Assembly: GCF_017562075.2 (NCBI RefSeq)
Contig: NC_054082.1
Coordinates: forward strand, 37,629,942 to 37,693,941
Direction of reading: 5' to 3'
DNA: 64,000 nt
From: Anopheles merus
Lineage: Eukaryota > Arthropoda > Insecta > Diptera > Culicidae
The notes beneath the pieces are model-generated. The model was not told where the DNA came from. It searched no databases and saw only the letters and a program-made list of their open reading frames with translations. The translations under genes and the position numbers were made by a program. This document shows, piece by piece, positions 1 to 12,789 of this stretch. Position 1 is the first letter of the stretch. Each line of letters opens with the position of its first letter.

Positions 1-1
1 C

Positions 2-1045
2 GTGCTGTTTAACACTGCTCGAGAAATCATTGATTCCGACCATGGGCTGCTTTCGACCGTGGCGTTTCAGCTTGGGCCCCGTGCCGACCCGCACTACGCA
101 CTGGAGGGTGCGATCGCCCATGCCGGTTCTTCGATCGGTTGGCTAAAGCGTACGCTCGCCCTGGACCCGGTCGCATCCGACGCGATGAACAGCAGCGCCA
201 GCGCACTGTTTCCCGACGGCCCTGCCAATACTCAGCTGATGGCTTCGTTCTGCTCGGCCGTCAGTTCCCCGGTTCCGCCGTACGGCGAGACGAAGACGCT
301 CGCCGGCGGCGGCGGCGGCCAACGGGGTGGTGTCATTTTCGTACCTGCATTCAGTGGATATTATACGCCGTACTGGCGGTACAAAGCGCGGGGCATGATG
401 TTCGGCATAACGCTGCAAACGACGCCGCAGCAGATTCTGGCCGCCGCCCACGAAGCAATCTGCCACCAGGTGCGCGAAGTGTTGGAATCGCTCGCCAAGG
501 ATTGTCCCACGTGGCCCCGGCTGGCAAAGCTTACCGTCGGGGGCGATCTCAGCGAACAGCGGGCGCTGGTGCAGCTGCTATCGGATCTGAACGGGGTGCT
601 GGTGGAGCGGCCGCAAACATCGACACCGGCCTGCCTCGGGGCAATGCTAGCCGCCGGGCTGGCCACCGAAATACTGTCCATCGATCAGTTTCGCCAGAAC
701 TGTGTGCCACCGATTGATTTGTTCAGTACCGCGTTTAATTCTAGTCGTAAGTTCTTATACACACACACTGCTTAGCGTTGAGATGCAATGCGAACGATTT
801 GTTAACGTTTCGCTCTTTTTCGCTCCCCCACAGAAAGGGATATGAAGTTCCGCCGTTGGAAAATGGCTGTCGATCGGTGTTTAAACTTCGATTCCGTGTC
901 GGATAGCGACCCGGTGAAGCTGATCGGCGACGGGCGTGATCCGGATTCGTACGTGCGCTGCTCGATCCCCGGGTCGGTATTTATCGTTTCGTCGTTTGTG
1001 CTTATTGTGGCCGCCCAGCTGATGAAGCAGCACGGTTTCGCGTAG
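2..1045 (+). CDS. Glycerol kinase, 3' part (5' exons outside window)
   Basis: C-terminal ATPase domain of an FGGY-family glycerol kinase, which phosphorylates glycerol to glycerol-3-phosphate with ATP. Exons 2..746 and 834..1045 join in phase 1 across an 87-bp intron (donor GTAAGT, acceptor CACAG). The frame is already open at the left edge, so the N-terminal glycerol-binding half and the true start are missing. Hallmarks are SDHGLL, YALEG, the FVPAFSGYYTPYW stretch followed by ARGMMFGIT, and LGAMLAAG. The protein ends in CSIPGSVFIVSSFVLIVAAQ plus a short polar tail, the position of the outer-mitochondrial-membrane tail anchor of animal glycerol kinases. The segment that usually reads DGG(M) in the ADP site reads VGGDLSEQ here, and the FGGY signature after ARGMMFGI has HE where LE is expected. 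It could therefore be a divergent paralogue. Family assignment is secure; catalytic activity is not. Confidence 0.9.
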
Positions 1046-1279
1046 TTCCGTTGGGCCTAGGTGTGTGTGTGTGGAATGCCGTCGTGTGGATGGTCCTGCC
1101 CCGGTCCTGCCAATCGCGCAAGTTACCAGATTGAGGTAGTATTAGGCGCTGTGTAGCTTTGTTCCTGACCGGTTCGTTGTTTGTTACCGAGCACAAATTT
1201 GATGACACACTCTTTCGTGTACGCTTGCAGCAAAATATGACAAGTGAAAGTAATCGAAAAAAAAAAAAAAAATCGATAA

Positions 1280-1285
1280 AATAAA
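1280..1285 (+). terminator. AATAAA poly(A) signal of the glycerol kinase gene
   Basis: First canonical AATAAA downstream of the stop codon, giving a 3' UTR of about 250 nt. A second AATAAA-like motif lies near 1344. Confidence 0.5.
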
Positions 1286-1294
1286 ACCCGTTTG

Positions 1295-1450
1295 ATGCTG
1301 AAATTTGTCCGTTTTTTTGCCCACAACCTTGAAGATGATTTGAAAATAAATTTGATCACTGATTCGCACAAAAAACAGCTTTGCCAGCTACAGTTCAAAC
1401 ACGAAAAGATGTCGACCGTTAACCTGATTAGCACCATTGGCAACGTCTAA
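1295..1450 (+). CDS. Possible 51-residue small ORF, unrecognised
   Basis: ATG-to-TAA frame of 51 codons directly downstream of the glycerol kinase poly(A) signal. It is rich in Leu, Lys and His, with an acidic LEDDLKINL stretch and no signal peptide. Codon use is mixed and an overlapping minus-strand frame is also open, so an ORF this short can arise by chance. It could also be the last exon of something else or plain 3' flank. I do not recognise it. Confidence 0.15.
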   Translation: MLKFVRFFAHNLEDDLKINLITDSHKKQLCQLQFKHEKMSTVNLISTIGNV

Positions 1451-4400
1451 TTTAATTTCTTCTAATACGCAGCTACGGCGCTACGGAAGAATCTTCCCCG
1501 CTGTATGCGCGTAATGATGAGCCAGCCGGACGATGAGAACCCCTTAATTGAGCATGGTAAAGAATGCAGACGGCGCGCTAGACCCACTATTTGTTCTAGT
1601 GCAACAAACGGGGTTTGTTTTTTCGCGATCGACCGATCGAACTGTGATTGATTTTGTCCGAATGCTCCAGCAGCAAGACTAATGGGCTGTTGTTCCTGGC
1701 TTATTACTCGAACGTAACATCTTGTTTCCTGTTGCCTTGTCGCTTGTCGATCGGCCCAGGTACGCTTGTTATGCTGCACGATGATTCCGCACAGCGGGAT
1801 GATCTTTCCCACCTTTTGCGAGACGCGCTCATGCCCAAACCCAGCGATCGTTCCAGCGAGCGTCGATCTAATTTACCGTAACATTGTTAGATGCTGTATC
1901 CAATGGCTTGAAATCGGTAAACACTGGCCACACACACACACACATAGCCATACGGTCGTTCGGTTGATCGCGCCAAGCGCCCGCTCCACGTGTAGGATCA
2001 ACCCGCGCTTGGGAGAAAATGAAGAGTTTGATAGACGCATGAACAGAAAACGATGACGTTATTGTTTCTTGCTGCAATTCTTGTTTTGTTTAAAAAGCTT
2101 TGTACACTAGGCCAACGTACATGGATTTTGAATTAAAAAAAAAACAATTTTTTTGTGCGTGTGTCTTGAATGGTTTTTACACACCTCGCGTAAAAGGGAA
2201 TGCTTTCCTGTTGTCCAGTTGAACTCCGTGCCCGTGCGGGTCCAGGGAGTCCGTTGGCTTACAAAAAAAAATGGGTACCGTAAAATTTGGCCCGCTTTCA
2301 ATAAGCTTGTGTGGGGGGCAGGCTGGAACACTCTAATGTGTGGCTGTCGTTTTCACCGGTTATACATTGTTTTTATTCCTCCTTCCCTCGGGTACGCGCA
2401 GTTATATTGGCAATAGAAATTAAAAACGGGCCAGCGAGTGAATTACCGAACCGGTAGCCGGCCACCCAGCCCGGCAGCTGAAATCAGAAGCCTAGAACGG
2501 GTTCGATTTTCGCATTCGCGATTCGAGCGAAAGCGTGTGGAGCATTTGAAACACAAAATTTCGACGTTAATTATGACGGCCGGCAGGAAGGCAAAAGTAG
2601 ATCCCTGCCACCAATGGATGGACGCGCCGGGGCCTCAGGAAAGTATGTTAATTCACTTCCATCTTTGGAGCACGCGAGCGCGCTTGTGTGTGTGTGTGTG
2701 CGTGGCCTTTATCCCGTGCTGTGTAATAGTTGGGATACTAAGCCATGTGTCCAGCTGAGAAGAGAAGGGAAACGAGAACATCGCAAACGGACTCGAAACG
2801 GGAGTGTTATCGGAAAATCGAAAAGTAGGACACGTGCCATGCATTTGTTGATAGCGGCGATCCATTTTCTGGGTGCTCTAATAATGGTGGCTACCGATTG
2901 ATCTCACCACGAGGGTGACGAAGTCTGATGGACTGATCGGAATATAGAAAAAGATAGCTTAAAAACAAATCTTGAAAAAACGATATGATGCTGCGAATAA
3001 ACATTCTAGCAGACAATCACACAACACCCACAGAATTCTCCCTCAAAATCACCTCGGTCTGTTCCTCAATTCAATCTTGCTCGCCCAGAAGCTGCGATTA
3101 TTGAGCGAAGAAAATCGGCTGAAAACTATTAGCCAGTTGGAGAACTATTAGCTTCGTCCACTTATCGTTCGGTTCGACCGATCGCTCGTTCGATCGATAG
3201 ATCGTACAAAAACCGTTGTAACCATACGATACGATTACAGCGGACCGCTAGACTGCGTCCATTATCGCTTGATAACTGTACAGCGGCTTGCGGATGGACA
3301 CGCTTCAGTCATTAGTATCGATTTGGAGGAATTCGGGTCCGAACCCCGCTTCGGTCGTTGCAATCAAGGTGCGCCTTGGGGTGGAATAGCTTTTTTTTAA
3401 TTAAAAATGCATCCACATTCTCCTGCACCAGATAAAGCACCAGTATCGTGATAATGGCTTCATATAAAAACGGGTTTGATGGTTGTGATAAATTCGTTAG
3501 CCTCCAAAACGAGGAAAGTAGGTTGATGAAAATGTAATAAAGCTTACGCACCCAGTCTAAGCCGGTTTGTAGGGACGCGTGAACTCATTCTAAGGGAGGT
3601 AAAGGTATAGCTTATTGTGTTTAAAGTGTGACTAATTTTCACTTTTCATCTCAACCATTCATCTCCCGACGATGATTGTTGCAAACAAATAGCTGGTGGT
3701 GGTTGCTGATCCGATCTAGCACTTGATCTAGCGGTGGCGATAATCTCAATATCTAATAATGGGAATTTAATCAGACCACAGTGCCCGAGACTGGTGCAGC
3801 CGGTATGCATTTCCCCTTGTTGGTTCCTTCCTTTAAAACCCCTGGCTGGTGGGAGCTGGCGGGCATTATTGGAAGGAGCAACTGGAAGGAACTTTCTCTC
3901 CCTGCCCCAGCTCCCTGCGCTTGAGGACTAATCATGTTGTTAATTTTACCATTGTGTGGTTTGTTTTTTTCTCTCTCTATCTTATTTTACCTTTTCGCTT
4001 TTGTACGTTTTTAATATCGTTTCAATTTCGTTGCTGCGGCTAATCAAAAGTGTATGAGTGATCGCTGTGCTTCCGATCGTGCAAGCAGGGCGAAAGCCTG
4101 CGCAAAAGCCTGTGGCAGTAAATTGGGTATCCATTTGCCCCTAGCGCACACACAATTTCGGTATGACAAAATCCGGCGAGGCAAGGAACGGTTCCGCCTG
4201 CCCTGCGCGAAACAAAAGTGAAACTCTTCCCGCCGCGGACTGCCGGGCTCGCTTGAGCAAACACAGCGCAGGGCCACTGGGGGGGGAGGGGGGGGGGAAG
4301 GAAGAGCGGAAAACGATACCTTCCCGGTGGAATGGCGCTCCGATGCTCCGGATTAGCGGTCGTGCATGAAGAAAAGTCGTTAACATAATTTGTTGTGTAT

Positions 4401-5155
4401 GTGTGTGTGCGTGTGTCTCTCTCTATGTAATCACAGAATGACGCGAAATGACGGCCACGGCCAAGCCCATCAAACAGCGCCGTCGCGGTACGGCGCTAAC
4501 GGGAAGCTTAGCGATACCTGTGCCCGTCCGTCCGTCGCCCAAGTGCAACGGATCTGTCGCCAAGTGTCGCTCAAGATTGGGATATAAATCGAACTGTTAG
4601 TGGTGGGAATGGTGGAGGGAAACAGTAAAAGGTTACTATCAATTCTCCAAACACACTGCGTACGGTAGAAGCGCGTTGGCCGTCGAGGGGGATTTTTTTT
4701 ATCGTATCGTAGGGTACGATGGTAGCGAATTAAATGCTCCATGATGGGGTTTCGTGGAAAGCGAGTTTCCACGGCACGGTTGGTTCGGTGGATGCCATCA
4801 GCCATTTGTGGACGATTTTAGCTAAAGGGTTTTCCAAGTCAAATTCGAATTCTCTCATAATTATTCAACGCCTCCAAGATGTTTTTCCACAGCTGTCAAA
4901 TGGTGTATTTGCTTCATAATGAAATTTCAGTTTTTACACCTAAATTTCAACACATCACAAAGAACTGTCAAACACACTCCAGCTGAGACGTGTTGAAAAT
5001 CATGCTGAAGAAATGAAAAAAATATGATGAAGGAAATGAAATATCAGATTCATGTGGATTAACATCTTGCACGCGGTGAATAACAACGTTTGCATTCAAA
5101 ACTGACTGGGAAAACCCTGCCTAAACTATATTTTATAGTATACAATAATAATGTA
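1451..5155. other. Intergenic spacer, no supported gene
   Basis: No frame has a credible start, splice structure or domain. Visible are a short CA run near 1928-1943, a GT run near 2686-2702, clusters of overlapping CGATCG/GATCGAT near 3175-3205, and a G-rich run at 4279-4297 (8 G, one A, 10 G) that could form a quadruplex. Confidence 0.6.
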
Positions 5156-5158
5156 TAA

Positions 5159-5490
5159 AGGCCGGGGTACATTGTCCGCACTCGCTAGTATAATTTAAAT
5201 TTTCACTAGCGGCTGGTGGAAGCTTTTTTTGGTCATCGAGGGAATGGTCGTCCCGGATCTCAAATTAAAGTATTATTTACATCATTTTTCGATGCGAAAA
5301 TGGCTGAAATACTTGCACTATATATTCACTTATCAATTACAAAGCTTTTCCAGTCCAGTCCAAGTAAAAGACATGGAAAAATTCTGAAGTTGCTCTAAAT
5401 TTTTTGGCAAAATGCTTCGGTCAGCCACCGCCAGATGCGCTATTGAAAATCGAAATTACACTAGCGAGTACGGACAATGTCCTCTGGCCT
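5159..5490. mobile_element. Harbinger-type MITE (332 bp, TAA target duplication)
   Basis: Ends are inverted copies starting AGGCC: the left arm (about 5159-5210) and the reverse complement of the right arm (about 5439-5490) share ACATTGTCCG, then ACTCGCTAGT, TAATTT and ATTTTCA with few mismatches over about 52 nt. The element is flanked by TAA at 5156-5158 and TAA at 5491-5493. A 3-bp TAA/TTA duplication with AGGCC/GGCC-type ends is typical of PIF/Harbinger MITEs. It has no transposase; the 60-codon frame inside is not recognisable. Confidence 0.75.
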
Positions 5491-7021
5491 TAATATCATG
5501 AATTACAAATTACAATAAACTAAAAAGCTTCCTTTTATTTCATTTTAAACTTTATTTTAGCTTTATTATCAAGTTTCATTTGTTTTTGATTTTTTTGTTT
5601 ATTTTTTTCTACTTTTTTATGTACTTTTTTTAAATTAATTAGTTTAGTTCAGTTCCTTTTTATCGTTTTTTATATAATCATTCATTAGAGTATTTATTAA
5701 TTTATTCAAATCCTAGTTTTGTTTGATTATATATTTTTATATAATTTGATATATTTTTATATAATTTTTTTCTTACTATTCTTATTATTTATTTATTCTG
5801 GTATTTGCTTTACTCGTGTTGGGCTTTTTCGTATTGGGCTTTATTCGTATTGGGCTTTATTCTTCATGTTTTAATTTACTTCTTCGTTCACTTATTTTAG
5901 TACTAGTTAACGTATTTATGAGGCTGATTTTTACAATTCAGCTTCAAGCATTGTTCCTCTATAAAAAAATAATAATCGTATTATTTTTTTATGGACATAA
6001 ATGTGAAACATGACTAGTTATCTTTTTATTATAGGAAAAATTGATTTTTAAATGATGCAATATGGGTTCAAGTGAAACAAAATGATTTAACTTTGTTGCA
6101 AACCAAATAAGAGCATCTTCCGATAGAGAGCAAGCGCCACCAATAAGTTAGCCACCAGCATTAGATATGACATGGTGTTTTCCTCAGTTTTCGGGAGGAC
6201 ACATAGGGTGTGAGATGAAAATCAATTTTGGCATATCTTTCTCTCATTTTTCCTCTGGGTTCTGTGCGGTTTTTCTTGCCTGTGTTTCCGCCACGGTTCA
6301 GTATCTTTTTTTATTATTAATGGCAACCAAACCAACCGCCTTACCCAGCTCTGAGCACGGTTGAGGTTAGCTTCCACCGACCTTCCCCCTTACCTTGTGT
6401 CCCCTTGCGCACCTCCTTCCCGTGTTTCGAGTGTGTTGGTGTGATCGTTCGCTCACATAGGCTTTTCAACCTTATTGGGAAAGCATGGAAGAAAGCACAA
6501 TGGAGGAAAACAAGAGCATCCGGCGCGTCAGCCACGCGGGTCCCGCGGGTTGCGGTGTGCCCGGAACGCGCGCGCTCGAGCTCGCCGGAGCTTCACAGAT
6601 CACTTCCCAAAAGGTTCGTCTCATTCGCGTTCTGGCAGTCGCGCCGACGGTTGGCAAAAACGGTACCGACAAATCAGTCGAAAAAATTAAAAAAAAAAGA
6701 AACAACAGCTCGCTAGAGGCCGTGTGTGTGTTGTGTGGTGTAAAGAGTTGATGTGATTTCGAGCTTTACCCTAGAAGGGAAGTGTGGTGACTTTTAACCC
6801 GTAAAGGAATGTGTTTTTGGGAAATGCGCACGGTTGCTAGTCGTCTGCTGTTTTGAGGTTGAATGTTGCGATTAGTGTTTCTCTTGCAAAGTAATAGTTT
6901 CTCCCTGGTAGTGTGTTCAGCGAACAGCGTGAACGAAACCACGCTACTGTAAAAGACAACGCACTTTGCACTGTGAACCCCCGAGGATCGTATTCCTTCA
7001 ATCGAACACCACGCGAATGCT
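5491..7021. other. AT-rich spacer and 5' flank of the first Osiris-like gene
   Basis: Very AT-rich to about 6100. It contains two copies of a 20-bp AT repeat at 5725-5768 and three copies of a 15-bp unit with core CGTATTGGGCTTTA at 5814-5860. From about 6360 it becomes GC-richer and leads into the 5' UTR of the next gene. An initiator-like TTCAGC lies at 6916-6921, about 100 nt before the ATG; no TATA box is evident. Confidence 0.55.
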
Positions 7022-10000
7022 ATGTACTCGAAGGATCGGCATCTGGTGTGGGTGCTGCTAGTGACAGCAGGCGCTCTGCTGCTGGTGCGATGCTGCAACG
7101 CTGCCGAGCACGTGCCCGGACCGAGCGGACGAAAGCTAAGCCACGGATTGGCCGCCATGCACCACAACCATCTCGTGCAGCCATCGGAGGCCGGTTCGAG
7201 CGAAAGCGTAAAATTTAGCGCCAACCGTGTACCGCAGCACGTGCCGTATGCTGTACCGGCGCCCTGGCGTAGGACGGCCACCGTCAGCACTCCGCTTGCT
7301 GGTGGGCCCTGGGCGGTACGGAAACCGCTGGCGAAACCGTTGGTACGGGGTGCGGCCGGTGGTAGTCGGAGCCGCATCAACAATCGGTCAATGACTCGCT
7401 TTTCCGAGGTCGAAATTCCACCGGGGCTGGAGCAGCAGCTAGACCTGCCGGAACTGCAGCGACCGTCCGAGGTCCGTGGCAGTCGGCTCGATGAGACTAC
7501 GGGTGGGCTGGTGGAGCTGTATCGCAGTGCCGAACGATCGCGCGGGATCGAGAACCTCTTCTGGAAGTACTTTGTCGATAATGGTAAGTTTCGTAATTGA
7601 ATGTTGAGACGTAACGGATACGTCTGTGTGTGTATGTTGTTTGTTGGGGTTTTGCTGGGAGCTATCCGTTTTCGGATAAACCATTGAGGGGTTTGACCAT
7701 TCGGCCAAACAGAGAGCACTTGAGGGTGAAGAAGGTGCGCCTAGTGGTTGAAAGAGGAATTGTTTTGAATGAAAGGTTCAGCTGGTCAGTGAGAATGCTC
7801 AACCTGTGAGCTTTAATCGTTTGTACCGTTACTGTGCCTTGCTGTTTGCTCAGTCATGGTGATGGCATTTACCGCACGCTTCACACCTGCTGGTTAGAAG
7901 CAGTTGGATATTGGTTACATAAGATGGAGATCATTTAAAGGGGCGGTTATTGTTGTGCTTATTTTAGTAATAATGGAAACGGAAATATTTGGCCCTAATG
8001 AGTATGGCTTAGTCCAAAAGTTAAACTATTTATCTTTGGTTCTTGGGAACTAATGCGTATTGTAGGATGTTGTCAAGTAATCAATCCAGAGGATAATAAC
8101 TTTTTAATATTGTTCGTCGGAGAAACGACTTTCGGAGCCACAGCCTGCTGCACCATATGAGTATTACATAGCTCACTCAAAATTACAAGCATGCTAGCTA
8201 GATCAAGAAAGCGTTCCATGTACGTCCTTGTAGGTGGTAGCGTAATTGAATCAATAGCTTCGTTTTTTCCATTCCATAAATGTAAGAGTACGTTGATATT
8301 TTCAAATTATTTTTGTCTTAATGGCTGGTATTATTGAATCCGTTCGTAGCGGGAACGTACGGCGCTCACATGAAATTCTAGGGATGGCAACACATTTCTT
8401 TCAATGTCTTACCCTATTTATTTATGTTATTTATTTATGTACTTTTGCCTGTTATGACTTGAAGCCTCGTATAGTCTAAATTAGCAATAATCACTATTAG
8501 ACCGACTATCCTGAAATAAGTAAATCAATCAAGTCATTTATAGCCAAACCCATTGGCGGCTAAGACATACCTAGTACCACTGCGGTTATTGCTTAAAATA
8601 AGTATAAGACGAGCTGATTAATTGTAAATGTAATTAATTGAAATTATTCGATTTGCTTTCAGACCGTCTAGTTAAAGTTAAATATCTTTAACCCCAGCAT
8701 GCAGGCCGTAAAGTTCAGTATTAAAATCTGATTAAGCAGAGGCAGATGTAGAGTGTTGAAAAATGTAGGCCCCTGTCACTAAAATATTAGCGGTACTTGT
8801 AATCCTTTGGCCCAGAAATACAGGGTCCTCCTGCGGCCGTTTAGTCTGCTTACCATTAAAGCTACTGCTTCTAAACAGGTTATATTCTAGGTACTGTGAG
8901 GAAAGCATCAAGTCATGGATAAAAATTTTCTTCGTTTTTCATCTCTTTGAGTGAAGCAAAACATATGAATTATTTTGTAATAAAAGTAATGATATGAAAC
9001 GCACATTATTTTATTGTGTTAAAATATACATGTATTTTCCTCATTGAAACTTTGAATGAATTGAACCTATATGCAACACTGGGAACCTGCACCATTATTA
9101 GTATGTCTATATTTAGCAATTTGTATGTAAATTGGAAACTAGATAATAGAGCCTCATAAGCTAGAAAACATTGTAAGGAAGCATTATTTCAAAGATCACA
9201 TATAATTTTGATTGCAGGACACTACGTGTTTAGTTGCTTTTATTTGTCACAGTACTTGACTGTAGGGTACTCTCGAATAATTGAATTTAAGAGTCTACAT
9301 CCTAATTTAACAGATTTAACTATGTGCAAGTTTGCTTTCGCTTCGTTTGTGAAGTAGTTCGTTTCAAACAGGATGCTGACCGTTTCTCGACAATCTGTAG
9401 TATCGAACTGCTTTCCAAAACGGTTGATGAAATGACAACCAATTTATTAAAGAGCTGCTCCTTTACTAGCGTTTTCTATTCATTTAAATAAAACTTAATC
9501 TTAGAATCACGCAACGAGTAGCATTATAGACATTGGTAGATTGATCGTATGAGAGGGACACTTAGTAACAGTGTAAACTTGATTTGAATATTTAACGAAG
9601 TCGACGAGAGGCTATCTGGTACTCGTTCACTATCATTGAATTGATTCACAATTAGGTTCAATATGTTTCCATACCAAACAGACTGTACATTAAATAGCAC
9701 TACAATATTTTTTATGTGCTGCGTACCATATGCTAAACACTATGAAAGTTGAATACTTTTCAGGGAAAGTGAAATGGTTGTGAAATTAAACAAAACGCTC
9801 CCTCCTGCTCTGTTTTATAGCGAGAAAACAGATCGTTACTAAGGTGCACTGGTTAGTGAAACCACTAACAAAGGGAAACGACTATTGGCAAATCACTCGA
9901 TGCCTAATTTATCCACCTAATCAACCTAATCAAGCTTTTCGCAAAATAAAATAACCTACTCGAAATTGATGCAATTATCGTTCAGCCACAGACGGCACAA

Positions 10001-11047
10001 AGCCTGAGCGGGAGCAGTGAAGGCACAAACCGACATATGCTTGTTTGACCAACGAACTTCGCCACCGGAAAACAGCACGCACCACGTGCAGAAGGTGCGC
10101 TCCGGGCGAATAAAAACCAGATAAGCCCCAAAAAAGGCGAGCATTCGTCCAATCTGCATGTAGCGCAGTGACTAGACAACCGCACTCAAGTTGCTTAATT
10201 ACCGCGTTGGCCCCTTTCCGGCCGGTAGCTCATCCAAGTTTTTGGGAATAATGCTACTGGGAAGGTATTTCTTCTCTACTTCCCTTTTCTACCCCCTCCT
10301 TCCCTTTTTTTGTTGGTGGATGTACGGGGTGAGACCCTTTTCTCCCCATCGGCGACTGTGGTACCATACCGTTAGTATGCGGAAAGCAAAGGAGCGAAGG
10401 GAGGGTGTATGCCGAAAAGGACGGGACTGTGGGAACTTAATGACCCGCGGTTTAATTGTGTGTGGAAGGAAGCCGGCCATCGATTGAGGTCAGTCACACT
10501 CGCTTGGCTGGGAAGAATGGTGCTACCGGCACTGGGGCCAGCTAGCGCCGTTGTCACACGCAAGTACGTACCCATCCGTACCGCCGATGATAGGGTTAAG
10601 AATAGAAGGCAATTTTTGAGGAGAAAATCACACCCTGCATAGACGATTCGTTAATCCCGTCACAAATCCACCAATGAGCTACCATGAGCGCGTACGGTAT
10701 TTTGTATGTGTTTTGTAATTCCAGACGTTTCCGCCTCCACCGAAGACGAGGGCGACGACAACACCGGTGCTGAGGATGCTGAGCCGCCCGGTGGAATCGA
10801 CAGGAACGCAATCGACACCCAGGACGGTAGCGTGTCGGCGAAGGAGGAGGAGGGCCGCAAGAAGAAGTTCCATCTGAAGAAGAAGTACAAAAAGTTTCTG
10901 ATTCCGCTGCTGCTCGCGTACAAGATAAAGTTCCTTGCATTGGTTCCGGCCATCATCGGCGGGCTGATACTGTTGGTGAAGTCGGCCGGGCTGGCCGGGT
11001 TCTTCTTCGCCCTCTTTACGGCCGTGGTCAGCTTGAAGAAGTACTGA
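7022..11047 (+). CDS. Osiris-like (DUF1676-type) secreted/membrane protein, divergent
   Basis: Two exons, 7022..7583 and 10725..11047, join in phase 1 (donor GGTAAGTT, acceptor TTCCAG) across a 3.14 kb intron to give 294 residues. Residues about 8-27 form a signal peptide. A long Pro/Arg-rich, low-complexity middle follows, then an amphipathic stretch (GLVELYRSAERSR) that spans the end of exon 1. Exon 2 starts with an acidic linker, then a basic block (GRKKKFHLKKKYKK, residues about 230-244) and a hydrophobic region running almost to the C-terminus, ending SLKKY. The basic block plus long hydrophobic region in the last exon is the Osiris architecture. The two-cysteine region and the AQXLAY motif are absent, so this is a divergent member or close relative. 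It is first in line of the cluster. The family call is likely; the Osi number is unknown. Confidence 0.8.
7584..10724 (+). other. 3.1 kb intron of the first Osiris-like gene
   Basis: AT-rich, with almost no open frame of useful length between 7720 and 9950. No transposon ends or simple repeats stand out. Its size contrasts with the 61-76 bp small introns elsewhere in the cluster and leaves room for regulatory sequence, but nothing specific can be assigned. Confidence 0.7.
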
Positions 11048-11212
11048 TGACGATGCGGCATCACTGTCATCACGCAACCGGTGGGGCGTTGAGGCCGCAC
11101 TGGAGGAAGAAAAGGCGTGTCGGCGATCGTCACATCGCGATCGTAGGGTAAGTGTCGCCGCGCTCCTAATGTGGGCCAAACAAAAACTTCAATCCAAACG
11201 GTACTTTCAATC

Positions 11213-11218
11213 AATAAA
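11213..11218 (+). terminator. AATAAA poly(A) signal, first Osiris-like gene
   Basis: Canonical hexamer about 170 nt after the stop codon, in an AT-rich context. Confidence 0.55.
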
Positions 11219-12788
11219 AAAGCCAACCTTCCGAGATGAACGCACACACAAAAAAAAAACATGATTTTCACCCGCAACTCTTCTCCTTTTTCTTTTCTGG
11301 CACGCTTTCTTTCCACAGGGCAGCCGGGGGAACACTAACGCCACTTCGAGCGCCACCTGAATAAGAGCGTCGCGAGCGAGGGCAGAGATGGCGAGTCGCA
11401 TGCATCCCTCTAATTTATTATCGATTTCTGTAGGCTTAATAGGCAGGACCGGCAAAGGGGTGACGACCCTGGACAGTCGTTGGTAACTCCCGCCCCTCCA
11501 TCCAAGAAGTGATCCAGACGGCGTCAATTAGAAAATAGCAAACGCATTGCGTAGTGTGTAAGCAGAGGGTTCCGCCCGGTGGGCCAGTGTAACTGATGAA
11601 AACGCGAGCCTCCCGAAATGGGGACGGTAAGGGCACTGGTAACCACTGGTGCAAAGGTTTGCATGCTATTTCGGCGATTTACTTTTGTTCGGAAAGAGAT
11701 ACATTCCGGCAAAGGGTTCGTCCAACGTTTGCGTGGAAGGAAGCGTTTTTAAGGGGAGGTAAAATTGTTAGGTTAGGTTAGGTATGGCTTAGAGGTCGAG
11801 GTTTTTTTTAAATATTTATCCCGGTATACGAAGAAGCGGTAGCGTACACCCGCCCCAAGGGAAACTAGGTTGATGCGAAACGTTATGTGCGTTCCAGCAC
11901 CCCGCTTTCCCCTCCCACCTCTATCTAATGTAAGCGTAAGCAAAACTGCGTGGAGCGCGAAAGAAAAGTGTAGATAATTAAAACTGAAACCAAATTGCGT
12001 CTGACATATTTATTCGTTCGGCTATTGTGTGTGAGAAAGGCAGTTTTGGCTGTCAAAAATATGATGATGGTACGCGTAGAAAAGGGTAAGTAGACGAGCG
12101 CTTGTGTGGGTCCATCGCATCACAATAGGGGGCTTCTGGAGCGTCCGAAGCGGTGAGGGGTTTGGAGACTGGAAAAGAGGAACCATAAAAGTAGTACCAG
12201 CATGTGTGTAGCGGGGTGTAGTACTAGCAGTGGTCTGAATACAGGGGCAGTGGTGGCGGTGGCACAAAGAGCACGTTGGTTTTTAAAATCGGTTCAATCG
12301 TTCCGTTTCGTTGCATTCCGAATCGGGTGGCTAGCGGTGGGTTTAAGGTAGATCATTTCTGCGAATGATTGGCGGCCACTAGACAAGCCGCTAGACAGCG
12401 CTGATAATGGGTGGGAAGGGGGTGAGCACAACATAAGACATGCTAGGGGCGCGTTAACACGTGGAGGTATGTATTTTCTTTTCAGCACGTGTGTGCTTTC
12501 GTGTGGTCAGCGATGTGAGCACGGATAACGGTTGTAGCAACATGTCATAGGGACGCATCAGGCCAGTTGGGATGTAAAAAATATTGATTTACTCATTTTA
12601 GATAGTTATTGGATAAAAATATAAATGTATTTGATAATGATTTTAAATAAATAATGACAATTGAACTTGAACTTCACACTGGGTGCATATCTTAATTTCT
12701 TATCTTTCATCTAATTAGTACACAGTGCACCTTATGGTATCGTGTAACCGCTCGTAGAGCGTTTTTTGCTTTCAATACCTTATTGATT
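11219..12788. other. Intergenic spacer
   Basis: No supported gene. A short GTTAGG repeat (about three units) lies near 11768-11782. The rest is non-repetitive and carries many short frames on both strands. Confidence 0.55.
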
Positions 12789-12789
12789 T

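Noticed and set aside
139..717. Long alternative frames over the glycerol kinase exon
   Set aside because: Shadows of the GC-rich kinase frame, which alone matches the family.
6766..7719. 317-codon minus-strand frame
   Set aside because: Antisense shadow of the first Osiris-like exon; low-complexity Ser/Arg content.
10660..11316. 218-codon minus-strand frame
   Set aside because: Antisense to the Osiris hydrophobic exon, whose plus frame has clean splice phase.
11768..11782. TTAGG repeat like the insect telomere motif
   Set aside because: Only about three units and interstitial; chance is sufficient.
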